NCBI GenBank assembly: GCA_963707465.1
Contig: CAVPQK010000015.1
Span: 1,178,001-1,242,000 of the forward strand
DNA: 64,000 nucleotides
Direction of reading: 5' to 3'
DNA from: Bog-159 sp963707465
Lineage (GTDB): Bacteria > Acidobacteriota > Terriglobia > Bryobacterales > Bryobacteraceae
Position 1 is the first letter of the stretch. The number at the start of each line of letters is the position of its first letter. Under the pieces are notes generated by a model that ran no database searches, was not told the DNA's origin, and was given only the letters and a program-made list of their open reading frames with translations. The position numbers were made by a program, and so were the translations under genes. This document shows positions 35,510 through 43,422 of this stretch, one piece after another.

Positions 35510-37488
35510 GCGTACAACCAATCCGGATAACGCTCGCGGACCGCGCCGGTCTTGCGGCCTACCACGTAGATATCGTCGCCGCGTAAGTCCTTCGGCAGGC
35601 CGAACCGCTCCAGCAGATTCAGCACCCAACCCTCCTCCGGGCGCGGCGTTTGGCGAAAAGGCCCGGTCTCCAGCAGTGTGACCGCGAAACCGGAGTTCAG
35701 CAATAGCCGTTCAATCTCCTTGGGCGTGTACTCGCGGTTGTGCCGGGCTTCCACTTCGCCCACGGCGCGCGGCCGGATGTACGCCGTGAAAATGCCCGGA
35801 TGATAGCCTCCCAGTATCCCGGCGATCCCACGCAGGCTTCCGATGTTCGGCGTGGTCAGCACTAGGTGTCCGCCGGGCTTGACGATGCGATTGATCTCGC
35901 TCATCAGGTGCATCGGATCCTCCGTCAGATGCTCGATCAATTCACAGCAGAGCACGGTCGCAAAGTGCCCGTCCGGATAAGGAAATGGGTCTTTTTCGGC
36001 GTTGAAAAGATCGATTTCGCAGTCGAACGATTCGCCTTCGGACGAAATCGCGCTGCGGCGATCGACCTTTCCCGCAGGTCCATAGTAGCAGCCGCGCACA
36101 CAGCCATAGCCGAGCTTCGAGCGCAGCGCCGGTGTGATTTGAAGATACGCGCCCATTTCCAGGATACGGTCCTCGGCGCGGCCCGGCGGTGTGATCTCCA
36201 GCGTCTTCACCAGCCGCGTCACGTGCGTGTCTACATACCCCAGAGCTTCACTATTGGCGGCCCAACTGGAGACGTAGTCCGGAGTGACAAGTGCTGGGTG
36301 CTGGGAGATGGGTGCCGGCTTCTGACTTCTGACTTCTGCCTTCTGACTCCTGACTTCTGCTTCCGACCCCGTGCCCTCCACCACCGATTGCAGGAACGAC
36401 GCATACATCCCCGCCACGCGGTCCCAACTGCATTCTTCTTTCACGTAGCGCGCGGCGCGCTCACCCAAGGCGCGGGCCACGTCCGGTCGTGAAGCCAGCA
36501 GGTTCAGATATTCGAAGATCAGATCTTCTTCGCCCGCGCCCACCGGCACTTTGAGGCACACCTCATCAGGGAGTTCCTGAAATGCGCCGACCTCGGAAAC
36601 GAGCACGGCCTTGCCCAATCCGAGCGCGCGCAACAGGCTGCCGGAACTTTCACCCACGGTCGGATAGCGCAAATTCAGCACGATGTCGCAAGCGGCCATG
36701 TAGCCCGTGAACTCGGCAATGGGAGTGAATCCGATAACGCGCACCGCCGCCGACAGCCCCAAAGTCTGAATCAGCGACTGCAGCGGAAACTCCGGGTGCG
36801 GCTCGCCCACCAGAATCATCTTGGCTGCCGGCGCCACGCGCAGCAGCCGGCGAAAAGCCCTCAACGATTCAGCGATGCGCTTGTAAGGCTTTAGAAAACC
36901 GAAGATGCCGATCAGCGGCGTGGCTTCGTCAATCCCCAGGCGGTAGCGCCACGCATTGCGGTCCGCCTCCGGAATCCAGGCGCCATGCGGAATCCACGCG
37001 ATGGGTCCGTCAAAACCGGCTGCCTGCATTTCGTTCACCATGTACTGGCTGTGTACAGCGACAGCGCGCGCGGATTCCAGGACGCGGCGGATCATGCGCA
37101 GGCCTTCGTAATCCGGCCCCACCTCGAGCGCCCGCACGCGGCGCGCATAGGCCAGCGCCTCCGGGCCGCCTTCGTATTCGCACGCGCGCAGGTAAGCGTC
37201 CCAGTCGTTGCGGTGGATGGTGAGAGCCGCCATCAGGTGATGCAAGTTCGACTCATGCATCACCACCACGCCGGGATGCCGCAGCGCGGCTTCGTAAACG
37301 AAACCGTGGTGCGGGTTATTCCCGAGATGATACAGCGCGACATCAAAGCGCGAGGGATCGAACGGACGGTCCCCATCCGCGAAGACCTCCAGATCCACCC
37401 GGTGTTTCAGATGTTCGACTAGGGTTTCGGAATAGTCGGCGATCCCGCTCCGGCACGGCGGCAGCGGGGAAAACAGCGCCACCCGCAT
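35506..37488 (-). CDS. Glycosyltransferase-methyltransferase fusion protein
   Basis: 660 residues. The first ~370 are a GT4-type glycosyltransferase: start VALFSPLPPCRSGIADYSE, IGIFGFLKPYKRIAESLRAF, LRYPTVGESSGSLLRALGLG and KAVLVSEVGAFQELP. The last ~245 are a class I SAM methyltransferase: ILEMGAYLQITPAL and FATVLCCELIEHLTEDPMHL, TTPNIGSL. Motif I is degenerate (EMGAYL instead of DxGxGxG), but motif IV-like CCELIEHL is clear. A linker (about residues 374-405) with EVRSQKAEVRSQK is encoded by eleven consecutive heptanucleotide repeats. The start is directly after the stop of the DUF3108 gene. It likely adds and methylates a terminal sugar of the glycan, which could set chain length for export. 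Confidence 0.88.
   Translation of the reverse strand: MRVALFSPLPPCRSGIADYSETLVEHLKHRVDLEVFADGDRPFDPSRFDVALYHLGNNPHHGFVYEAALRHPGVVVMHESNLHHLMAALTIHRNDWDAYLRACEYEGGPEALAYARRVRALEVGPDYEGLRMIRRVLESARAVAVHSQYMVNEMQAAGFDGPIAWIPHGAWIPEADRNAWRYRLGIDEATPLIGIFGFLKPYKRIAESLRAFRRLLRVAPAAKMILVGEPHPEFPLQSLIQTLGLSAAVRVIGFTPIAEFTGYMAACDIVLNLRYPTVGESSGSLLRALGLGKAVLVSEVGAFQELPDEVCLKVPVGAGEEDLIFEYLNLLASRPDVARALGERAARYVKEECSWDRVAGMYASFLQSVVEGTGSEAEVRSQKAEVRSQKPAPISQHPALVTPDYVSSWAANSEALGYVDTHVTRLVKTLEITPPGRAEDRILEMGAYLQITPALRSKLGYGCVRGCYYGPAGKVDRRSAISSEGESFDCEIDLFNAEKDPFPYPDGHFATVLCCELIEHLTEDPMHLMSEINRIVKPGGHLVLTTPNIGSLRGIAGILGGYHPGIFTAYIRPRAVGEVEARHNREYTPKEIERLLLNSGFAVTLLETGPFRQTPRPEEGWVLNLLERFGLPKDLRGDDIYVVGRKTGAVRERYPDWLYA
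36291..36367. repeat. Eleven-unit heptanucleotide repeat array inside a coding linker
   Basis: Consecutive 7-base units: GTGCTGG twice, GAGATGG, GTGCCGG, CTTCTGA twice, CTTCTGC, CTTCTGA, CTCCTGA, CTTCTGC, TTCCGAC. They are spaced exactly 7 bases apart across 77 bases. The array lies in the linker of the fusion protein and keeps its frame. Similar heptad arrays are widespread in cyanobacteria and some acidobacteria, usually in intergenic DNA; finding one in a coding linker is less common. Confidence 0.85.
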
Positions 37489-38298
37489 TCAGCGCACAAG
37501 CTCCATCGACAAGGTACCGACCGGGAGCGGCGCTTTGATGATCAGGGGCGTACGGGCCGGATTGCGTTCGAAGAAAATCTCGAGCTTGGAGTCGGCGGCA
37601 GGTCCTCTTAAGTGCAGTATGACGTGATCGGCCTGCAAATGCTTGCCCGCCACCGTCACGTCCTGCACACCGGCGAATTCCATGCGGACCGAATAAGATG
37701 CGCCGAACAGCACGTCTTCCTCCTGCGGAACGCCGTGGCCCAGCCCCAACTCGCGGCGAGCATAGAAGACGTAGTCCAGGCCGTCGTGCGCGCAACTGCT
37801 AATTGAGATGTCGGTATGGCCGCCGCCCTCGACCAGGGTGGTGCGTGTGGCGCTGCCCTCGTGGTAGTCGAAGACCGTCTTCTCGTGTGTGTGGCGCTGG
37901 CCGTGAGTGCTTTCTTTTTCCAACTCCAGCGAGCAGAAGTCGGCATTGGCGCGCGAACGATAGTGGTCCGAGACGGCAAATCCGGGAACGGAGGCGTCGA
38001 GCGCAAAATCGAACCGCCATCCGTCATCAACCTTGCTGGCCCGCAGATGGGCCTCACCGAGGCTCGCTCCACCCGGCCAGGTTAGCGCGTAATTTAGGGA
38101 TTCGCCGGTGTTCGGAAAACCGGTTGGCTTGGACGGCGCAGAGTCTTTAACGGAAGCGGTTTCCTTGGCGCTAGCAGGGGCGGGCTGTGCGGCCTTGGGG
38201 TCCGCGGGCGGGTCTGCCGGCTTCTGCCATGACGGGGCGGCCGCGGCTAGCAGCAACAATCCCAGCGAGACCCACAAGAAAACTGCCCGCTTGCTCAT
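37489..38298 (-). CDS. DUF3108-domain secreted protein
   Basis: 269 residues from ATG 38298, which overlaps the previous stop by ATGA. Signal sequence (MSKRAVFLWVSLGLLLLAAA) and then a low-complexity stretch rich in Ala, Pro and Lys (PADPPADPKAAQPAPASAKE). The core matches DUF3108 with NTGESLNYALTWPGGASLGE and the late VAGKHLQADHVILHLRGPA. DUF3108 proteins are exported beta-rich proteins related to the lipoprotein or sterol-carrier-like fold; their role is unknown. Position inside the glycan operon points to a periplasmic or outer-membrane function in glycan handling. The Ala/Pro-rich spacer may let the domain sit away from the membrane. No lipobox Cys seen. Confidence 0.85.
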   Translation of the reverse strand: MSKRAVFLWVSLGLLLLAAAAPSWQKPADPPADPKAAQPAPASAKETASVKDSAPSKPTGFPNTGESLNYALTWPGGASLGEAHLRASKVDDGWRFDFALDASVPGFAVSDHYRSRANADFCSLELEKESTHGQRHTHEKTVFDYHEGSATRTTLVEGGGHTDISISSCAHDGLDYVFYARRELGLGHGVPQEEDVLFGASYSVRMEFAGVQDVTVAGKHLQADHVILHLRGPAADSKLEIFFERNPARTPLIIKAPLPVGTLSMELVR

Positions 38299-39437
38299 CG
38301 ATGCACGAGTTCCCTGGCCCGCGCGCGCTGGTGCTCGGCCACTTCGCGGTACACCTCCAGAGTTCGCTGCGCGGTCGCGCGCCAACTGAAACGCGACGCC
38401 CGCTGGAGCCCCAGGCGCTCCATGCGCGCCCGCAGTTCCGCGTCGCGCAACAGATCCGCCATGGCGCGCACCATCTCGCGCGAGGAATAAGGGTCGAACA
38501 TAATGCCGGCGCCGTCTGCCACTTCCGGGATGGAGGAGGTGCTCGAGCAAGCTACCGCCCGGCCGCACGCCATGGCCTCCAGCACAGGTAAGCCGAAACC
38601 CTCGTAGAAGGACGGAAAGACAAACAGGTCGCAGGCATTATACAGATGAAGCAAATCCTCGTCGGAAACGAAGCCCGCGAACTGGATGCGATCCGCCACG
38701 CCCGATTGGCGCGCTGCCTCCCGCACCTTCGGGCTGAACCACGTATCTTTGCCGGCAAAAATCAAGTGATGCGTCAACTGCGGGTACGCCCGCACCAACT
38801 CCGCGAATGCCGCGATCAGTCCGATGTGGTTCTTGCGCGGCTGCAAATCGCCCACCGAAAGGATAAACGGTTTTGCGATGTTGAACTTAGTCCCCACGGC
38901 GGCCGTCGCGCTTTCGCGCGAAATGGGGCGTAAACCGCTGGCCGCCGCATTGGGCACCACCACGATCTTGCCCGCGCTGCTCTCACCATAAGCGGCCACA
39001 ATCGAGTCCCTGGAAAAGTCGCTCCCCGTGAGAATCCGTGTGGCGGAGCGGATGGTGCGCTCTACGGTCCAGCGCAGTTGCAACGCACGGGACCTCGGGA
39101 AATACTCGGGATGCACCAGAAAGCTGACGTCGTGTACGCTGACCACCACCGGTACGGGGCAGCCGAGCGGCGCGGTGTACTGGACATGCAAAAGGTCGGG
39201 ACGATCCTGGCGGAGCTTCATTGCCAGCTCGACCCCTAGCCGAACGAACGGGTTCGGGGAGACTTGCCGGGCTTGAAACCGCTCGGCCGTCCACTGCCGG
39301 GCATCGTCGGCGGAAAAGTAAGTGATGAAGTCCGATTCGTGGTCCAGCGCCGCAAAGCTCCTCAGCAGGCTGCGGACATACACTTCGTTTCCAGTGAGAT
39401 GGCGGCCGATGGCGTGAGCATCAATCGCGAAGCGCAT
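38295..39437 (-). CDS. GT4-type glycosyltransferase (glycan island, second)
   Basis: 380 residues from ATG 39437, with GGAAGA upstream; the open frame extends to 39716 but overlaps the preceding gene. N-terminal domain MRFAIDAHAIGRHLTGNEVY, a form seen in mannosyl-type GT4 enzymes. The sugar-nucleotide domain has GDLQPRKNHIGLIAAFAEL, FVFPSFYEGFGLPVLEAMAC with both Glu of the E-x7-E motif, and GRAVACSSTSSIPEVADGAG. No membrane helix; it should be cytoplasmic. It is translated with its neighbours (17-base overlap upstream, ATGA downstream), so the three glycosyltransferases here act on the same glycan. Confidence 0.91.
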   Translation of the reverse strand: MRFAIDAHAIGRHLTGNEVYVRSLLRSFAALDHESDFITYFSADDARQWTAERFQARQVSPNPFVRLGVELAMKLRQDRPDLLHVQYTAPLGCPVPVVVSVHDVSFLVHPEYFPRSRALQLRWTVERTIRSATRILTGSDFSRDSIVAAYGESSAGKIVVVPNAAASGLRPISRESATAAVGTKFNIAKPFILSVGDLQPRKNHIGLIAAFAELVRAYPQLTHHLIFAGKDTWFSPKVREAARQSGVADRIQFAGFVSDEDLLHLYNACDLFVFPSFYEGFGLPVLEAMACGRAVACSSTSSIPEVADGAGIMFDPYSSREMVRAMADLLRDAELRARMERLGLQRASRFSWRATAQRTLEVYREVAEHQRARARELVHR

Positions 39438-40629
39438 CAGATTCTTCCATGGTAGCAGGATATAAGAATTGCAAGCACTTCCAGGCGGCCTCCCAAGTAA
39501 ATTCGCGTTCGTACATGTACCGTCCGGCACGTCCGATACGGTCCCTAAGCACCGGATTAGCGAGCAGGCTGGAGATGGCGTCCCGAAAGCCCGGCGCGTC
39601 GTCCGCCAGCAATAAGTGCTCGCCCGTGCGTGCTGGAAGCCCTTCCGCTCCCAGTGGCGTCGAGACGACCGGCACTCCTGCGGCCCACGCCTCGATGATC
39701 TTGACGCGGGTACCACTTCCCGCCAGTACCGGTACTATAGCCACTTTGGCGCGCGCCAGTTCCGTAACCGCGTCCGCCACCGGGCCGACCAACTCAATAC
39801 GCGAATCGCCGTTGGTATATTTGGAAACGCCCTGCGGGTTCTTGCCGATCACGCGCCACACCAATCCTGGCCATCGCTCGCGCAGTTGGGGCCAAATTTC
39901 ATGGCGGAAGTAGCACACTGCGGAGATATTTGGATGGTACTCGAGATTTCCGGAAAAAACGATCACATCCTCCTCGCGCCGCGGAGGCTGGGGCACGAGC
40001 GGTATCGAATTCGGGTAAACCAATACGTTTGAGGCAGGTGAAATGGTATTCAATAGGTCCGCATCCGGTTTCGAAGACGTGAGTAAATAATTGAATCGAG
40101 GCAGCCATTCCCCTTCCAAATTGCGGCAAATACTTTGAAATGCTCGGTGCGCGAGGGCCTGCACGCCGTTTTCGGTCGCCGCGCAGCGAGCGTGCAGGAC
40201 CGATTCGATGTTGTGCAAATCGAGTATGGTGGCGTCGCTCACCGCCGCGGCCTGTTCCCAATACGGCGCACACCAGAAGTGCTCGATGACCGCGATTTCG
40301 TAGCGCTCGCCGTGGGTAGCAGCGGCGATTTGGCCGCCGAAGCCGGCGAATCGGTCCATGAGCGGTGGAACGCGCCGCGCAAGGCGTCCGGTATTGCGCG
40401 CGGCGCGGGCCAGCGGGTGCCGCGCGTGCGGGGGCAGATTCACGACGTGCAGGCGGCGAACCAGGCCGTGGGGGAGCAGGGCGCGGGGATCCGCGGCTCG
40501 CGGTTCGCGAAACATTATCATATCCACCGCAAAATGGCGTGCCAGGAAGTTGAGGAGGGAGGCGCTGCGCATAGCGCCGCCTCCCGCTAGCGGGTAGGGG
40601 GCTTCGGCGGAAATGAACAAAGCGCTCAC
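39421..40629 (-). CDS. GT4-type glycosyltransferase (glycan island, next to RAYT)
   Basis: 402 residues from a GTG at 40629. Longer starts lie inside the left REP unit (ATG at 40677) and give an implausible basic N-terminus with two repeats of RRQEC-like residues, so I prefer GTG. GT-B plan: ALFISAEAPYPLAGGGAMRS with the Gly-rich loop, VVYPNS-like region as VLVYPNSIPLVPQ, IVFSGNLEYHPNISAVCYF, and the C-terminal GVPVVSTPLGAEGL. The 5' end directly abuts the transposon-associated repeat, so the original start and promoter may have been displaced. Overlaps the next gene by 17 bases. The donor sugar is unknown. Confidence 0.86.
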   Translation of the reverse strand: MSALFISAEAPYPLAGGGAMRSASLLNFLARHFAVDMIMFREPRAADPRALLPHGLVRRLHVVNLPPHARHPLARAARNTGRLARRVPPLMDRFAGFGGQIAAATHGERYEIAVIEHFWCAPYWEQAAAVSDATILDLHNIESVLHARCAATENGVQALAHRAFQSICRNLEGEWLPRFNYLLTSSKPDADLLNTISPASNVLVYPNSIPLVPQPPRREEDVIVFSGNLEYHPNISAVCYFRHEIWPQLRERWPGLVWRVIGKNPQGVSKYTNGDSRIELVGPVADAVTELARAKVAIVPVLAGSGTRVKIIEAWAAGVPVVSTPLGAEGLPARTGEHLLLADDAPGFRDAISSLLANPVLRDRIGRAGRYMYEREFTWEAAWKCLQFLYPATMEESDALRD

Positions 40630-40675
40630 GTGGCGCAGGCACTCCTGCCTGCCGCGACGGCACTCCTGCCGTCGC
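40630..40675. repeat. Left REP unit (two hairpins) flanking the RAYT
   Basis: 46 bases that form two perfect hairpins. On the minus strand they are GCGACGGCA/TGCCGTCGC and GCAGGCA/TGCCTGC, each with a GGAG loop. The right unit at 41260-41305 is its inverted copy with a few changes. This is the expected substrate of the tyrosine transposase between them. Confidence 0.9.
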
Positions 40676-40718
40676 AAAACTTGCCAAAGAGAACTTCCTC
40701 AATCGAAAACTTCCCAAT

Positions 40719-41444
40719 ATGTCCGAAACCCGTCGCCGCTTTCCGCACATCTACCCCGAAGCCAAATGGCTCTTCGTAACTTGGCATCTGAAAGGCAGCC
40801 TGCCACATGATCGATATCCGCCCCCCGGACTCCGAGCCGGAAAGGCTTTTGTCTGGATGGATCGCTACCTGGATACAACTCGGCTTGGCCCAATGTACCT
40901 GCGCAGGCAGGACGTTGCCCGCATTGTCGTAAACTCCCTGCAGCGTGGCGTCGAACTTGGCCACTACGACCTGCGCGCTTGGGCGGTTATGGCCAACCAT
41001 GTCCACGCACTCTTGCTGCCCAAGGTTTCGCCGGCGCGTTTGCTTGGCGGTCTCAAAGGGTGCACCGCGCGTGAAGCCAACCTCGTGCTCGGTCACACCG
41101 GGGAACCCTTTTGGCAAGCCGAATCCTACGATCACTGGGTCAGAGACGCGCGCGAACTCGAAAAAATCGTGACCTACATAGAAAACAACCCCGTCAAGGC
41201 TGGATTCGTAACGCGTCCGGAAGACTACGCTTGGTCTAGCGCGGCAAAACCCGCCGCGCGCGATGGCAGGAGTCCCATCGCGGCAGGCACGAGTGCCTGC
41301 GCCACGCCTACCTCTGCAGAGCCTGTTCATACACCTCTCGTGTCAGTTGCGCAGTGCGGCGCCATGAAAACTCCGCCGCCCGCCGTAACCCCCGCTCGCG
41401 CCATAGCTCGGCCCGTTCGGGATTTGCCGCGATATCCAACATAG
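40719..41444 (+). CDS. REP-associated tyrosine transposase (RAYT)
   Basis: 241 residues. The Y1-type HUH signature is complete: HVH at residues 94-96 in VMANHVHALLLP and the catalytic Tyr137 in ESYDHWVRD. The YIENNPVKAGFV and YAWSS motifs fit the RAYT family. RAYTs nick single-stranded REP DNA and spread it. REP units in inverted order border the gene, which matches the known REPtron arrangement. The last ~60 residues run through the right REP and antisense over the end of a glycosyltransferase, so only the first ~180 residues look like true protein. No ribosome binding site is obvious. It is on the opposite strand from the glycan operon. Confidence 0.94.
   Translation: MSETRRRFPHIYPEAKWLFVTWHLKGSLPHDRYPPPGLRAGKAFVWMDRYLDTTRLGPMYLRRQDVARIVVNSLQRGVELGHYDLRAWAVMANHVHALLLPKVSPARLLGGLKGCTAREANLVLGHTGEPFWQAESYDHWVRDARELEKIVTYIENNPVKAGFVTRPEDYAWSSAAKPAARDGRSPIAAGTSACATPTSAEPVHTPLVSVAQCGAMKTPPPAVTPARAIARPVRDLPRYPT
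41260..41305. repeat. Right REP unit, inverted copy of the left one
   Basis: 46 bases (GCGATGGCAGGAGTCCCATC then GCGGCAGGCACGAGTGCCTG then CGCCAC) that read, reverse-complemented, like the unit at 40630-40675 with three or four substitutions. It forms two hairpins with loops GGAG-like and CGAG. The unit sits in the 3' part of the RAYT frame and stops three bases before the end of the neighbouring glycosyltransferase gene. Confidence 0.88.
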
Positions 41445-42375
41445 CCCGCACCAGTTCAGCGTGTGAGCCCGCTTCGAGGGCGGCGCCCGCCGCGACTTCC
41501 CGAATCGCCGGGTCTCGCGAGACAATCACGCAAGCCCCGCACTGCATGGCTTCCAGTACCGGCAGTCCGAACCCCTCGTAATGCGACGGATAGACGAACG
41601 CCAGCGTTCCGCCCAAGAGTTGCGCCAGCCGCTGGTCGGACACCTCCCCAATAAGCTGCAACCCCGGCTCGGGGGGAAGTTGGGTGAAATCGGATCTGCG
41701 CCGCCCGGCCAGTAGCAGATCCACCGGATGCACGCGGCGCACTTCGCGCCACGCAGCCACCAGGCCTGCAATGTTCTTGCGCGGCTCCAGGGTTCCGGCG
41801 TACAGAAAATACGGCGGACCGGGTGGCCCTGAGACACTTTCGCCGGCAGTCTGCGGGCGGAAACAGGCGGAAGCGGCCAGCGGGACCGCGCGGATGCGGT
41901 GCGGATGAATCCGAAATCTCTCGATAGCCTGCATTCGCACCGCCTCGCTATCGGTCACGACCATGGTCGCCAAACCTAGCCCGATTAGCAGGGGCGTACG
42001 TTGACGAACCCTGCCCGCGTCGGAATGCCATGCCGCATCCATCCACGGGGAGAGGTCGTGCAGAGTCAAAACGCTGGGACGCCGCGGCAGGTAAGGCACC
42101 GCGAAATCCGTGCCGTGGAACAGTCCCGCTTCCAGGCGCTGCAGTTCGCGGTCCAACCCCCATAGCCACCAGCGGCGCTCTGCCGCGTGGCGCGGTCCGC
42201 CGCCACGCTGCAGATTGACAGGCGCCAAGTGCGGCATTTCGAACGGCTGGTCGGAAACCAGAAAGTATTCATCCTGCGGAAAGCTCTCCGCCAGCGCCAC
42301 GCTGAGTTCCTCCGTATAGCGCCGCAAGCCTCCGCTCGAAAGCGTCAGCGGGGTAGCATCAATGGCCACGCGCAT
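41308..42375 (-). CDS. GT4-type glycosyltransferase (glycan island, third)
   Basis: 355 residues from ATG 42375, which overlaps the rmlB stop by 17 bases; the longer frame to 42582 is not supported. N-terminal MRVAIDATPLTLSSGGLRRY and the phosphate-loop GGLRRYTEEL. C-terminal domain: FLYAGTLEPRKNIAGLVAAW, AFVYPSHYEGFGLPVLEAMQ with the two Glu, and REVAAGAALEAGSHAELVRA. Probably mannosyl- or rhamnosyl-type, given the rml genes immediately upstream, but the donor is not determined by sequence. The 3' end overlaps the RAYT frame antisense by 137 bases, and the right REP lies 3 bases beyond its stop. Confidence 0.9.
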   Translation of the reverse strand: MRVAIDATPLTLSSGGLRRYTEELSVALAESFPQDEYFLVSDQPFEMPHLAPVNLQRGGGPRHAAERRWWLWGLDRELQRLEAGLFHGTDFAVPYLPRRPSVLTLHDLSPWMDAAWHSDAGRVRQRTPLLIGLGLATMVVTDSEAVRMQAIERFRIHPHRIRAVPLAASACFRPQTAGESVSGPPGPPYFLYAGTLEPRKNIAGLVAAWREVRRVHPVDLLLAGRRRSDFTQLPPEPGLQLIGEVSDQRLAQLLGGTLAFVYPSHYEGFGLPVLEAMQCGACVIVSRDPAIREVAAGAALEAGSHAELVRAMLDIAANPERAELWRERGLRRAAEFSWRRTAQLTREVYEQALQR

Positions 42376-43411
42376 CGAGCACCGTGCGCAACTCTTCCGG
42401 CCGGTTTTCGTAATTCCGCGCGTAGTAGCCCAGATACTCGCCGCTCCGCACGCGCGCCACCCAAGCCGTGTGGCGGCGGTACCAATCCACGGTGCGCGCC
42501 AACCCCTCGTCAAAAGCGACCTGCGGCGCCCAACCGGTTTCACGCATGAGTTTTTCGCTGGAAAGCGCATATCGGCGATCATGTCCGGGACGATCTGTGA
42601 CGTACTGAATCAGGCTGTCCGGCTTTCCCGTGGCCCACAGGATGAGCCGCACGACTTCGAGGTTCGGCAACGAGCAATTGCCGCCGATATTGTAAATCTC
42701 CCCATCGCGGCCGTGTTCCAAAGCCGCGCGGATGCCGCGGCAGTGATCCTCCACATAGAGCCAGTCGCGCACCTGCAGGCCGTCGCCATAGACGGGCAGC
42801 GGCCGATCTTCCAGCGCATTGGAGATCATCAACGGGATGAGTTTCTCCGGAAAGTGATACGGCCCGTAATTGTTGGAGGCGCGCGTGATCACCACCGGCA
42901 GCTTATAAGTCAAAAAGTAAGACCGCGCCAGCAAATCCGCGCCGGCTTTGGATGCCGAGTATGGACTGCTGGGATTCAGCGGGGAATCTTCGCCGGCTTC
43001 GAGCGGCGGTTCCAGGCTACCGTAGACCTCGTCGGTCGAGACTTGCAGGTAGCGCGCGGTATGGCGGCGCCGGGCGGCCTCCAACAAGGTGAATGTGCCG
43101 CGGAGGTTGGTTTCGAACACCGGGCTGGGCGCGAAAATACTGCGGTCCACGTGGGATTCGGCGGCGAAATGCACGATGGCATCCGGCTGCTCTTCGCCCA
43201 GGACGGCATCCACCACCGCCTCATCGCAGACATCCCCGTGTACGAAGCGGTACCGCGGATCGTTCGCCACCGGCTCCAGATTCTCCAGGTTGCCCGCGTA
43301 CGTAAGCTTATCGAGATTGACGATGCGGACGGAAGGATCGTCCGCCAGAGCAAGCCGGATGAAGGCCGACCCGATGAAACCCGCGCCTCCGGTAACGAGG
43401 AGTTTGCTCAT
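42359..43411 (-). CDS. rfbB: dTDP-glucose 4,6-dehydratase
   Basis: 350 residues from ATG 43411 (a start at 43444 is also open). Short-chain dehydrogenase fold with the NAD loop VTGGAGFIGSAF, the Thr of VSTDEVYGSL and the catalytic YSASKAG (Tyr-x3-Lys). The typical ASNNYGPYHFPEKLIPLMI block and VYGDGLQVRDWLYVEDHC confirm RmlB. It converts dTDP-glucose to dTDP-4-keto-6-deoxyglucose, the second step of dTDP-rhamnose synthesis. It lies between rmlC and a glycosyltransferase; its stop overlaps the start of the latter by 17 bases. Confidence 0.96.
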   Translation of the reverse strand: MSKLLVTGGAGFIGSAFIRLALADDPSVRIVNLDKLTYAGNLENLEPVANDPRYRFVHGDVCDEAVVDAVLGEEQPDAIVHFAAESHVDRSIFAPSPVFETNLRGTFTLLEAARRRHTARYLQVSTDEVYGSLEPPLEAGEDSPLNPSSPYSASKAGADLLARSYFLTYKLPVVITRASNNYGPYHFPEKLIPLMISNALEDRPLPVYGDGLQVRDWLYVEDHCRGIRAALEHGRDGEIYNIGGNCSLPNLEVVRLILWATGKPDSLIQYVTDRPGHDRRYALSSEKLMRETGWAPQVAFDEGLARTVDWYRRHTAWVARVRSGEYLGYYARNYENRPEELRTVLDARGH

Positions 43412-43422
43412 GGCTGCACCGT

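Noticed and set aside
38295..39716. Upstream-extended start of the glycosyltransferase at 39716 (and similar extensions at 35629, 42582, 44142, 57712).
   Set aside because: The extensions overlap neighbours and read as low-quality Arg/Gly-rich text; internal ATGs with overlaps or ribosome sites fit better.
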